The notes beneath the pieces are model-generated. The model did no database searches. It was not told where the DNA came from and was given only the letters and a program-made list of their open reading frames with translations. A DNA stretch of 13,905 nucleotides from Bacillota bacterium (GTDB lineage Bacteria > Bacillota > Clostridia > Christensenellales > Aristaeellaceae): assembly GCA_023416655.1 (NCBI GenBank), contig JAEZHK010000115.1, positions 1 through 13,905 of the forward strand, in the 5' to 3' direction. The stretch's first letter is position 1; each line of letters opens with the position of its first letter. Of this stretch, positions 1 through 5,946 are shown piece by piece. The position numbers and the translations under genes are program-made.

Positions 1-888
1 GTGTACGACAACATCGCCTCCCCGATGCGCTCCCCCCGGTACAAAAAGGACGAGGCGTACATCAAGGAGGCCGTGACCAAGGTCGCCAAGCTCATGAAGA
101 TCGACATGCTGCTGGAGCGCCTGCCCAGCCAGCTCAGTAACGGTCAGCGGCAGCGCGTGGCGCTCGGCCGGGCGCTGGTGCGCGAACCCAACGTGTTCCT
201 CCTGGACGAGCCGCTGGCGCACCTGGACGCGAAGCTCAGAAACCTCATGAGGTCAGAGCTCAAGGAGATGCAGCACAACTTCCAGACCACCTCCATCTAC
301 GTCACCCACGACTTCATGGAGGCCATGAGCTTGGGCGACCGAATCGGCATCATCAATAAGGGGAAGATCATCCAGATCGGCACCGGCGACGAGATCTACT
401 ACATGCCCACGAACGAATTCGTCGCGCAGCTGATGGGCGACCCGGAGATCAACCTGCTCGAGTGTGACCTGACGCGCTGCGGCGAGGGCTATAAGCTCAC
501 CTGGGAAGAAGCGGCGCAGCAGCCCTTCGAGCTGCCCTTCGATGAGGAGCTGTACGGAAAGTTCTCAAAGCTCGAGCGCAACAACATACACCTGGGCCTC
601 AGGCCCCAGAACATCCACTACCACTTTGAGCCGACGGAGGGCGCCATCAAGGGCACGGTCTACAGCTTCGAAACCATCGGCAACAAGTCGGTGCTGATCG
701 TGGAAATCGGCCGCAAGCACCTGCGCATGATCGCGCCCAACGGCCTCAAGGTCAAGCTGGATCAGGACGTGTACGTCACCTTCGAGATCAACCGGGCCAT
801 GTTCTTTGACGCCGAGTCGACGAACTACATCGGCCGCTATGACGAAAAGTCCGTGCGCGAACTGGCTGCGCGGGCAAAGGAGGCGTGA
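1..888 (+). CDS. Sugar/polyol ABC transporter ATP-binding protein, 5'-truncated by the window edge
   Basis: This is the ATPase subunit of a MalK/UgpC-type importer, acting on the cytoplasmic side of the membrane. The visible 295 residues lack Walker A. The first residues (VYDNIA) match an internal segment of the next gene (VYNNIA, its residue 101 onward), so the GTG at position 1 is an internal Val codon and the true start lies upstream. The signature motif is LSNGQ (residues 45-49), with Asn in place of the usual first Gly. Walker B with the catalytic Glu is VFLLDE (65-70), the D-loop region is AHLD, and the switch His is in VTHD (H103). A C-terminal regulatory (TOBE/OB-fold-like) region of about 170 residues follows. 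The next gene starts 3 nt after the stop, so the two are co-transcribed and probably form a heterodimeric ATPase. The substrate is not readable from this subunit; a polyol is plausible from the downstream genes. Confidence 0.93.
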   Translation: MYDNIASPMRSPRYKKDEAYIKEAVTKVAKLMKIDMLLERLPSQLSNGQRQRVALGRALVREPNVFLLDEPLAHLDAKLRNLMRSELKEMQHNFQTTSIYVTHDFMEAMSLGDRIGIINKGKIIQIGTGDEIYYMPTNEFVAQLMGDPEINLLECDLTRCGEGYKLTWEEAAQQPFELPFDEELYGKFSKLERNNIHLGLRPQNIHYHFEPTEGAIKGTVYSFETIGNKSVLIVEIGRKHLRMIAPNGLKVKLDQDVYVTFEINRAMFFDAESTNYIGRYDEKSVRELAARAKEA

Positions 889-891
889 CGC

Positions 892-2013
892 ATGGCCAAG
901 CTGACGCTTAAGAACCTCTTCAAGCGCTACGAGAACAGCGGAAAGAAGAAGCGCACCGTCAACAGCTTCGCCGTCAACGACCTGACGCTCGAATGCCACG
1001 ACGGCGAGTTCATCGCGATGCTGGGGCCCTCGGGCTGCGGCAAGACCACGACGCTGAGGATGATCGCGGGGCTTGAGGACATCACCCAGGGCGACATCTT
1101 CATCGGCGACCGGCTGGTCAACCAGGTGCAGCCCAAGGATCGGCGCATCGGCCTCGCGTTTGAGGACTATGCGCTCTACCCGCCGCTCTCCGTGTACAAC
1201 AACATCGCCTTCAACCTCAGGGCCAAGGGCCTTCCGATGGTGGAGATCGACCAGCGCGTGCGTGAGATCGCCTCGCTTTTGAAGGTGGAGGACCTGCTCG
1301 ACATGATGCCGGTCAAGCTGTCCGGCGGCCAGAAGCAGCGCGTGAACATCGCCCGCGCCATCGTGCGGAGGCCGGAACTCCTCCTCATGGACGAGCCGCT
1401 CTCGCACCTGGACGGCAAGATGCGTCAGGCGATGCGCACCGAGATCAAGCGCCTGCACAACGAAATCCAGTGCACGAGCGTGTACGTGACCCACGACCAG
1501 CTGGAGGCCATGAGCCTGGCGGACCGCATCGCCATCATGGACCTGGGGGTGCTGCAGCAGTTCGCCACGCCCATCGAGGTCTACGACGACCCGGCCAACG
1601 AATTCGTCGCCGCGTTCATCGGCGAACCCCCGATGAATATCCTGAAGACGAAGATCATCAAGCACGAAGGCGACTTCTTCTTCACCTTCGAGGGCAGCGA
1701 CCTCAGGATCCTGGTGCCGCGCCGCTATTACAGCAAGGTGCACGACGGCTTCGTTGTCAAGATGGGCGTCCGCCCGATGGACCTCTTCATCGGCGGCGAA
1801 AGCTCCAAGGGCACCCCGGAGCGCGTGGCCATGTACGAGAACCTGGGGGACGAGGGCCGCGTGGGCGTGCGCGTGGGCGAGAACCTTCTGATGCTGATTT
1901 TGACCGACGAGCGCAGGTTCAGCCGCGGCGACATCGTGCGCCTCGAGGTCAACGGCGAAAAAACCCACCTGTTCGACGTGGAAAACGGCGAACGCATCCG
2001 GGCCGCGATCTGA
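892..2013 (+). CDS. Sugar/polyol ABC transporter ATP-binding protein (MalK/UgpC family)
   Basis: This is a complete 373-residue ATPase subunit of a carbohydrate-type importer. Walker A is GPSGCGKTT (45-53, Lys51), the signature LSGGQ is at 143-147, Walker B is LLLMDE with Glu168, and the switch His is H201 in VTHD. The Q-loop, usually xFQxYALYP in MalK relatives, reads AFEDYALYP here, so the Gln is replaced by Glu91. A C-terminal regulatory domain follows from about residue 240. The ATG is preceded by AAAGGAGG (876-883) at 8 nt. Its neighbour is a second, non-identical ATPase 3 nt upstream. Paired ATPases are known from some polyol and glycerol ABC systems (for example rhizobial GlpS/GlpT), and the downstream polyol dehydrogenase and kinase genes fit such a role. 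No permease or binding protein of this system lies in the window. It could also energise the arabinoside importer further right. Confidence 0.95.
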   Translation: MAKLTLKNLFKRYENSGKKKRTVNSFAVNDLTLECHDGEFIAMLGPSGCGKTTTLRMIAGLEDITQGDIFIGDRLVNQVQPKDRRIGLAFEDYALYPPLSVYNNIAFNLRAKGLPMVEIDQRVREIASLLKVEDLLDMMPVKLSGGQKQRVNIARAIVRRPELLLMDEPLSHLDGKMRQAMRTEIKRLHNEIQCTSVYVTHDQLEAMSLADRIAIMDLGVLQQFATPIEVYDDPANEFVAAFIGEPPMNILKTKIIKHEGDFFFTFEGSDLRILVPRRYYSKVHDGFVVKMGVRPMDLFIGGESSKGTPERVAMYENLGDEGRVGVRVGENLLMLILTDERRFSRGDIVRLEVNGEKTHLFDVENGERIRAAI

Positions 2014-2042
2014 CCGGGTGCGCAAAAACCTGGGTCCACACA

Positions 2043-2071
2043 TTGACAAAGGCATCCTCGTCCATTACACT
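2043..2071 (+). promoter_or_regulatory. Sigma-A type promoter for the polyol operon
   Basis: TTGACA (2043-2048) is a perfect -35 hexamer. After a 17-nt spacer comes TACACT (2066-2071), matching four of six -10 bases. It lies 30 nt after the ATPase stop and about 115 nt before the dehydrogenase start. The polyol genes can therefore be transcribed apart from the ATPase pair, leaving a leader of roughly 110 nt. Sequence match only. Confidence 0.65.
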
Positions 2072-2147
2072 TATGGAAAGGATATTTACCAAAGATTGGA
2101 TCGCGGAGGGCCCTCGGGGCTGGTTTGGCCTACAGAAGGTCATGGAA

Positions 2148-2173
2148 ATGAACGTTAACCACAATGAACGTTA
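2148..2173 (+). promoter_or_regulatory. Two direct repeats of ATGAACGTTA, candidate operator
   Basis: ATGAACGTTA occurs at 2148-2157 and again at 2164-2173, 16 bp apart, each containing the palindrome AACGTT. The pair lies in the leader just before the Shine-Dalgarno site TATGGAGG. It could be an operator for a repressor or may simply reflect local duplication. The repeats also create upstream in-frame ATG codons (2164, 2173), but the ribosome binding site points to the ATG at 2188. Confidence 0.35.
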
Positions 2174-2187
2174 TGGAGGCGAACACA

Positions 2188-3279
2188 ATGGAACTTCCGA
2201 AAACCATGCGGGCCCTCGTGGCGTACGCGCCGGGCGACTACAGGCTGGTGAACGACTTCCCGGTGCCGCGCGCGACCGGTAAGGACCTGATCGTGAAGGT
2301 GGAAGGCTGCGGCGTCTGTGCGGGCGACATCAAGGCGTTCCACGGCGCGCCCTCCTTCTGGGGCGGCGACGGCTCCCCCTCCTACATCAAGGCGCCGATG
2401 ATCCCCGGCCACGAATTCTGCGGAACGGTGGTCGAGGTCGGCGAGGGCATGGTGGGCTACGAAGTGGGCGACCACGTGGTGTCCGAGCAGATCGTACCCT
2501 GCTGGGAGTGCAAGTTCTGCAAGACCGGCCGCTACTGGATGTGCCAGAAGCACGACCTCTACGGCTTCCAGAATAACGTCAACGGCGGCATGGCCGAGTA
2601 CATGCGCTTCCCGCCGGAAGCCATCGTCTACAAGATCCCCAAGGACATGCCCGTGGAGCAGGCGCTGCTCGTCGAGCCGTACGGCTGCTCCAAGCACTGC
2701 GTGGACCGTGCGCAGATCACCAATGAGGACTTCGTGGTCCTGTCCGGCGCGGGTACGCTGGGCCTGGGCATGGTAGGCGCGATCAAAAAGCGCAACCCCG
2801 CCACCTTTATCGTGCTGGACATAAACGACGTGCGCCTCGCCAAAGCCAAGGAATTCGGCGCGGACATCGTGATGAACCCGGCCAAGGAGAACGTGGTCAA
2901 GAAGATCATGGAGATGACCGGCGGCTACGGCTGCGACATCTACATCGAGGCCACGGGACATCCGGCCAGCGTACAGCAGGGCCTGGAGATGATCCGCAAG
3001 ATGGGCCGCTTCGTCGAGTTCTCGGTGTTCAAGGACTTGGTGACGGTGGACTGGTCCATCATCTCCGACCGCAAGGAGCTGGACCTTCTGGGCGCGCACC
3101 TCTCCCCCTACACCTACGACTGGGTCATCAAGTGGATCGCCGACGGCAGCCTGCCCACCGCGGGCGTCGTCAGCCACAAGTTCGCGCTGGAAGACTGGGA
3201 GACGGCCTTCGAGTACGCAGCCACTGGCAAGGACAACGCGTTCAAGGTCGCATTGATTCCGGACATGCGAAAGGATTAA
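2188..3279 (+). CDS. Zinc-dependent polyol dehydrogenase, erythritol/L-threitol dehydrogenase-like
   Basis: This is a 363-residue medium-chain dehydrogenase/reductase that should oxidise a polyol to a ketose using NAD. The likely catalytic zinc ligands are Cys44 (CGVCAGD), His75-Glu76 (GHEF) and Glu163 (LVEP). The structural zinc is held by Cys105, 108, 111 and 119 (CxxCxxCx7C). The Rossmann motif GAGTLGLG is at 187-194, and Asp211 after the second strand (VLDIND) favours NAD over NADP. Segments such as HGAPSFWGG, YGFQNNVNGGMAEY and DVYIEATGHP-like IYIEATGHP resemble, from memory, the mycobacterial erythritol/L-threitol dehydrogenase group. The start was set at 2188 because GGAGG (2175-2179) lies 8 nt before it; an ATG at 2164 would add eight residues without a better ribosome site. 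Linked DhaK and DhaL support a ketose product that is then phosphorylated. Substrate assignment is inference; other polyols are possible. Confidence 0.85.
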   Translation: MELPKTMRALVAYAPGDYRLVNDFPVPRATGKDLIVKVEGCGVCAGDIKAFHGAPSFWGGDGSPSYIKAPMIPGHEFCGTVVEVGEGMVGYEVGDHVVSEQIVPCWECKFCKTGRYWMCQKHDLYGFQNNVNGGMAEYMRFPPEAIVYKIPKDMPVEQALLVEPYGCSKHCVDRAQITNEDFVVLSGAGTLGLGMVGAIKKRNPATFIVLDINDVRLAKAKEFGADIVMNPAKENVVKKIMEMTGGYGCDIYIEATGHPASVQQGLEMIRKMGRFVEFSVFKDLVTVDWSIISDRKELDLLGAHLSPYTYDWVIKWIADGSLPTAGVVSHKFALEDWETAFEYAATGKDNAFKVALIPDMRKD

Positions 3280-3286
3280 TAATCTG

Positions 3287-3322
3287 AATGCAGGGGCAAG
3301 CGCTGGCGCTTGCCCCTGCATT
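3287..3322 (+). other. Perfect 17-bp hairpin between dehydrogenase and dhaK
   Basis: Arms 3287-3303 and 3306-3322 are exact reverse complements around a 2-nt centre (TG). It starts 8 nt after the dehydrogenase stop and ends 16 nt before the dhaK ATG. Only three T residues follow, two of them inside the stem, so it is a poor intrinsic terminator. An mRNA-stabilising or partial-termination role within the operon is more likely. Confidence 0.8.
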
Positions 3323-3337
3323 TGACGGAGGAGTAGT

Positions 3338-4336
3338 ATGCAGCGCATCATCAATAACCCCGACCTGGTGGTCGAGGACATGCTCAAGGGCTACGTCAAG
3401 GCGCACAAAAGCCTCGTGCGCGCCACGGCCAACCCCCGCGTCGTCGTAAGCGCGTTCCCGAAGACGCCGGGCAAGGTCGGCATCGTGACCGGCGGCGGCT
3501 CGGGCCACAAACCGGCGTTCGTCGGCTACGTGGGCAAAAACATGGTGGACGCGGTTGCCGTCGGCGAGGTGTTTTCCTCGCCCACCGCCAAGGCGTTCTA
3601 CGACGCGTTCGTGGAGGCGGACGCGGGCGCGGGGGTCGCGTGCCTGTACGGGAACTACGCGGGCGACAACATGAACGTGAAGATGGCCGCGAAACTGGCC
3701 GATGACGACGACATCGTGGTCAAAACCGTCATCGCCAACGACGACGTGGCCTCCGCCCCGAAAGACGAGCCGATGAAGCGGCGCGGCGTGGCGGGCGAGG
3801 TGCTGATGTGGAAGGTCGGCGGCGCGAAGGCCGCGACGGGCGTGAGCCTTGACGAGGTCATCGCCTGCGCGCAGAAGGCCATCGACAACACCCGTTCCAT
3901 CGGCATCGGGCTGACGCCGTGCACCATCCCCGCGGTGGGGCATCCGAATTTTCAGATCGAGCCGGGCAAGATGGAAGTGGGCATCGGCCACCACGGCGAG
4001 CCGGGCGTGAAGGTGACGGACCTGACGACGGCGGACGAGATGGCGGAGATGATGGTGGAAGCCGTCGTCAGCGACATGCCCTTCGTGACGGGCGACGAAC
4101 TGGCGGTCGTGGTGTCGGGCCTGGGCGCGACGCCCATCATGGAACTCTACATCCTATATAATAAGATCGAAGAGCTGCTTACCGCCAAGGGCATCCGGGT
4201 ATACAAGTCCTTTGTGGGCAACTACTTCACGTCCCTCGAGATGATGGGCGCGACGTTCACCGCGATGAAGCTGGACGACGAGCTGAAGGCAATGCTCGAC
4301 ATGCCCGCGGAATCGATGGGCCTGACGGTCACCTGA
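3338..4336 (+). CDS. dhaK: Dihydroxyacetone kinase subunit DhaK (substrate-binding)
   Basis: DhaK binds dihydroxyacetone or a related ketose covalently and presents it for phosphorylation by DhaL; it is cytoplasmic. The protein has 332 residues, normal for the family. GGGSGHKP (52-59) and GNYAGDNMNV (105-114, Asp110) are the ligand-pocket motifs. The covalent-binding His is H219 in HHGEPG, with an extra His before it. The ribosome site GGAGG (3327-3331) lies 6 nt before the ATG. It follows the dehydrogenase and precedes dhaL by 250 nt, an unusually wide gap filled by four hairpins. In the tetritol pathways of mycobacteria, fused DhaK-DhaL kinases act on erythrulose, so this split pair may phosphorylate erythrulose rather than dihydroxyacetone. 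The residues seen do not decide between the two. Confidence 0.93.
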   Translation: MQRIINNPDLVVEDMLKGYVKAHKSLVRATANPRVVVSAFPKTPGKVGIVTGGGSGHKPAFVGYVGKNMVDAVAVGEVFSSPTAKAFYDAFVEADAGAGVACLYGNYAGDNMNVKMAAKLADDDDIVVKTVIANDDVASAPKDEPMKRRGVAGEVLMWKVGGAKAATGVSLDEVIACAQKAIDNTRSIGIGLTPCTIPAVGHPNFQIEPGKMEVGIGHHGEPGVKVTDLTTADEMAEMMVEAVVSDMPFVTGDELAVVVSGLGATPIMELYILYNKIEELLTAKGIRVYKSFVGNYFTSLEMMGATFTAMKLDDELKAMLDMPAESMGLTVT

Positions 4337-4341
4337 TGGTG

Positions 4342-4505
4342 GCGTTGAAATTTCCTTCAGATATTTCAACGCGAAGGGGAACCCTGCGCGGGCTTGAAAT
4401 CCTCACGGATTTCCGGGCAGCCCGCTGACTTGTGGACTTGTTTCATCAACCAGTGTTCGCTCTGGGTGATGAAACGCGTTCCCGGCGCACATGTCGCCGG
4501 GAACG
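4342..4505 (+). other. Array of four consecutive hairpins between dhaK and dhaL
   Basis: Four strong inverted repeats follow the dhaK stop within 170 nt. Hairpin 1 pairs 4342-4351 with 4363-4372 (10 bp perfect). Hairpin 2 pairs 4388-4394 with 4419-4425 and 4396-4402 with 4407-4413. Hairpin 3 pairs 4440-4448 with 4467-4475 (9 bp) and continues with 4450-4453/4462-4465. Hairpin 4 pairs 4477-4487 with 4495-4505 (11 bp perfect, loop containing ACATGT). None is followed by a T-run, so they are not ordinary terminators. TTGAAAT occurs in both hairpin 1 and hairpin 2. No open reading frame with a ribosome site uses this segment. Possible roles are mRNA stability, processing, or inserted palindromic repeat units. 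Confidence 0.8.
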
Positions 4506-4586
4506 AATTATAGGGACGATGGGTATCCGAAGACCGGGCGCCGGGAAGTTGAGTTGCTGCGGCGCCGGGATGGAAAGGAGCTGCGC

Positions 4587-5228
4587 ATGGACGGCTTTTT
4601 CAACCAGGAAGGCAGGGACATCGTCGAAGGCATGATCCGGGTGATCCAGGAGAACAAGGCGTACCTCTCGGACATCGACGGGCTGATCGGCGACGGCGAC
4701 CACGGCATCAACATGAACAAGGGCTTCACCATGTGCCTGGAGCGCATCGCGGGCGTGAACATGGGCCTCTCCGAAGCGCTCAAGACGCTGGGGCGGGTGC
4801 TGATGATGGAGATCGGCGGCTCGATGGGCCCGCTGTACGGCACCGTGTTCACCGAGATGGCACGCGTGATCAAAAAGACCGAGGTGGTCGATAAAGTTGC
4901 CTTCGGCGAGATGCTCGCCGCGGCGCTTGCGGGCCTTACCGATCTGGGCGGCGCAAAGGTGGGCGACAAGACGCTGATGGACGTGATGATCCCGGCGGAG
5001 GAAGCCTACCGGACGGCGCTTACGGAAGGGAAGGGCTTTTCGGGCTGCCTCGCGGCGATGAAGGCCGCCGCCGAAGCGGGCTGGCTTTCAACGAAGGACC
5101 TGGTGGCGAAGATCGGCCGCGCCAGCCGCCTGGGGGAACGCTCCCGCGGTGTGCTCGACGCGGGCGCAACCAGCTGCAATCTGCTGCTAAGCGCGATGGC
5201 CGACGGCATCACGTCGCACCTGAACTGA
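4587..5228 (+). CDS. dhaL: Dihydroxyacetone kinase subunit DhaL (nucleotide-binding)
   Basis: DhaL holds the nucleotide and transfers phosphate to the ketose bound on DhaK. The protein has 213 residues, typical for a separate DhaL. The Mg/ADP site GDGDHG is at 35-40, GGSMGPLYG at 77-85 (usually GGSSGP; Met replaces the second Ser), GDKTLMD at 126-132, and the C-terminal GRASRLGERS...DAGA loop at 177-194. The start at 4587 has AAAGGAG (4574-4580) 6 nt upstream; reading back in frame to 4491 would only cross hairpin 4. In PTS-type systems DhaM rephosphorylates DhaL. No DhaM is visible here, so it is either elsewhere or the pair uses ATP directly. A strong terminator at 5321-5361 ends the operon. 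Confidence 0.92.
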   Translation: MDGFFNQEGRDIVEGMIRVIQENKAYLSDIDGLIGDGDHGINMNKGFTMCLERIAGVNMGLSEALKTLGRVLMMEIGGSMGPLYGTVFTEMARVIKKTEVVDKVAFGEMLAAALAGLTDLGGAKVGDKTLMDVMIPAEEAYRTALTEGKGFSGCLAAMKAAAEAGWLSTKDLVAKIGRASRLGERSRGVLDAGATSCNLLLSAMADGITSHLN

Positions 5229-5279
5229 ACGCGGCGTTTTGCCGGTAACCCGCAGATCGCAACCTGACCCTCGCCGGTT

Positions 5280-5306
5280 GGCGGCGTCTCGTCGCACCGG
5301 AACTGA
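5280..5306 (+). repeat. Degenerate duplicate of the dhaL 3' end
   Basis: These 27 nt match the last 27 nt of dhaL including its stop (5202-5228) at 23 positions by hand alignment, with an offset of 78 nt. The shared core is CGTCGCACC and GAACTGA. It is probably an old tandem duplication. The region between the two copies holds no gene. Confidence 0.55.
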
Positions 5307-5320
5307 CGACAATATATATA

Positions 5321-5361
5321 GTAGAAAGGGCATACACCGCAGTGCGGGGTATGTCCTTTTT
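5321..5361 (+). terminator. Intrinsic terminator of the polyol operon
   Basis: The stem pairs 5328-5340 with 5344-5356 (13 positions: one A/G mismatch, one G-U wobble) with a 3-nt loop AGT, followed by TTTTT (5357-5361). An upstream A-rich segment, GTAGAAA (5321-5327), can pair with TTTCTAC at 5359-5365, so it could also act on the opposite strand. It lies about 95 nt after the dhaL stop and abuts the first repeat element at 5363. Confidence 0.88.
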
Positions 5362-5362
5362 C

Positions 5363-5521
5363 TACCAATCCAAAACATTCTTGCATCGTTGCGGCGGTCT
5401 TTTTCGCGCAGAGAGGTGTCGCTCTCCGCTTGAAATAGCGCTGCTATTCCTGCGCTGCGGCTCCTTGCTCTGCATCAAAAAATCCTCGCCGCTTTGGATG
5501 CAATAATATTTCGCATTGGTA
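5363..5521. repeat. Near-palindromic repeat element, copy 1
   Basis: The element runs from TACCAAT (5363) to ATTGGTA (5521). The outer 25 nt of the two ends match as inverted repeats at about 21 positions. Further inward pairs are GCATC 5383-5387 with GATGC 5497-5501, GCGGCG 5391-5396 with CGCCGC 5487-5492, and GCAGAG 5408-5413 with CTCTGC 5468-5473. The apex is AATAGC 5434-5439 with GCTATT 5443-5448. It contains no open reading frame of note. Related copies lie at 7463, 11033 and 13747. The end structure (TA-CC...GG-TA) would fit an element inserting at TA, but no transposase is present. Confidence 0.88.
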
Positions 5522-5740
5522 TTATGCCCGGATCAGGCCCGGCCGGTTTCGGCGGGTTGTCTCCGGCTGCGTCCACATAGGATTGGTTGTCCACTTTATG
5601 GTAAGGTTCACCAGGCGGAATCCCGCCGCGAAGCCGGGGTTATGCGCCTTGTCCGAAACACCCGGTCGGCGGCGCGCGGGTGGGCTGCCGTTTCCTGGTT
5701 TTCGGCCGTTGCAAAGTGGCTTTTTTGCCATAAAACAACT
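5522..5740. other. Noncoding spacer, no recognisable gene
   Basis: About 220 nt of GC-rich sequence lies between repeat copy 1 and the AT-rich promoter region. One short open frame crosses it, but it has no convincing ribosome site or family motif. A few weak inverted repeats occur (for example around GGCGGAATCCCGCC). I see no tRNA or clear regulatory RNA. Confidence 0.5.
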
Positions 5741-5745
5741 CGAAT

Positions 5746-5771
5746 GTTAATTGATTAACGGAAAAGTTAAT
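5746..5771 (+). promoter_or_regulatory. GTTAAT boxes, candidate operator upstream of the arabinoside promoter
   Basis: A perfect palindrome GTTAAT-TG-ATTAAC lies at 5746-5759, and a further GTTAAT at 5766-5771. The cluster sits about 85-105 nt upstream of the -35 box, within a markedly AT-rich stretch that contrasts with the GC-rich surroundings. Similar TTAATCGG boxes lie downstream of the promoter. This arrangement fits a regulator binding on both sides of the promoter, but the protein is unknown. Confidence 0.45.
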
Positions 5772-5853
5772 TCGTACAATTCGAACATAGCGGGAGATTA
5801 TCCATTACATTATATCCATATCAGATAAAATCTAGAAATTCATTGATACACTA

Positions 5854-5882
5854 TTGACAACAATCATCGTACTTGATATACT
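5854..5882 (+). promoter_or_regulatory. Near-consensus sigma-A promoter for the arabinoside operon
   Basis: TTGACA (5854-5859), a 17-nt spacer and TATACT (5877-5882) give a perfect -35 and a five-of-six -10 in an AT-rich segment. The first GH51 start follows about 65 nt downstream. This is the strongest promoter match seen in the window. Confidence 0.8.
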
Positions 5883-5890
5883 CGATGTGC

Positions 5891-5925
5891 AAATAGGTTA
5901 ATCGGAAAACAAATACATTAATCGG
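5891..5925 (+). promoter_or_regulatory. Two 15-nt direct repeats over the transcription start, candidate repressor site
   Basis: AAATAGGTTAATCGG (5891-5905) and AAATACATTAATCGG (5911-5925) differ at two positions and are exactly 20 bp apart, two helical turns, on the same face of DNA. They begin 9 nt after the -10 box, where a bound protein would block initiation or early elongation. The core TTAAT is shared with the boxes at 5746-5771. Confidence 0.5.
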
Positions 5926-5946
5926 CTGTATTGGGGGATTGCTTAA

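Noticed and set aside
1..3. GTG at position 1 as a true start codon
   Set aside because: VYDNIA aligns to an internal segment of the neighbouring ATPase, and Walker A would be missing, so the gene continues to the left of the window.
565..2055. Long antisense open frame (496 codons)
   Set aside because: It lies opposite two clear ATPase genes. Its composition is rich in Ala, Val, His and Asp, as expected of a reverse-strand shadow in GC-rich coding DNA, and no family motif is visible.
2155..3387. Antisense frame opposite the dehydrogenase
   Set aside because: Shadow of a well-supported gene with intact zinc and Rossmann motifs.
5516..5758. Possible 80-residue protein in the large spacer
   Set aside because: It begins inside repeat copy 1, has no ribosome site, and has no recognisable motif.
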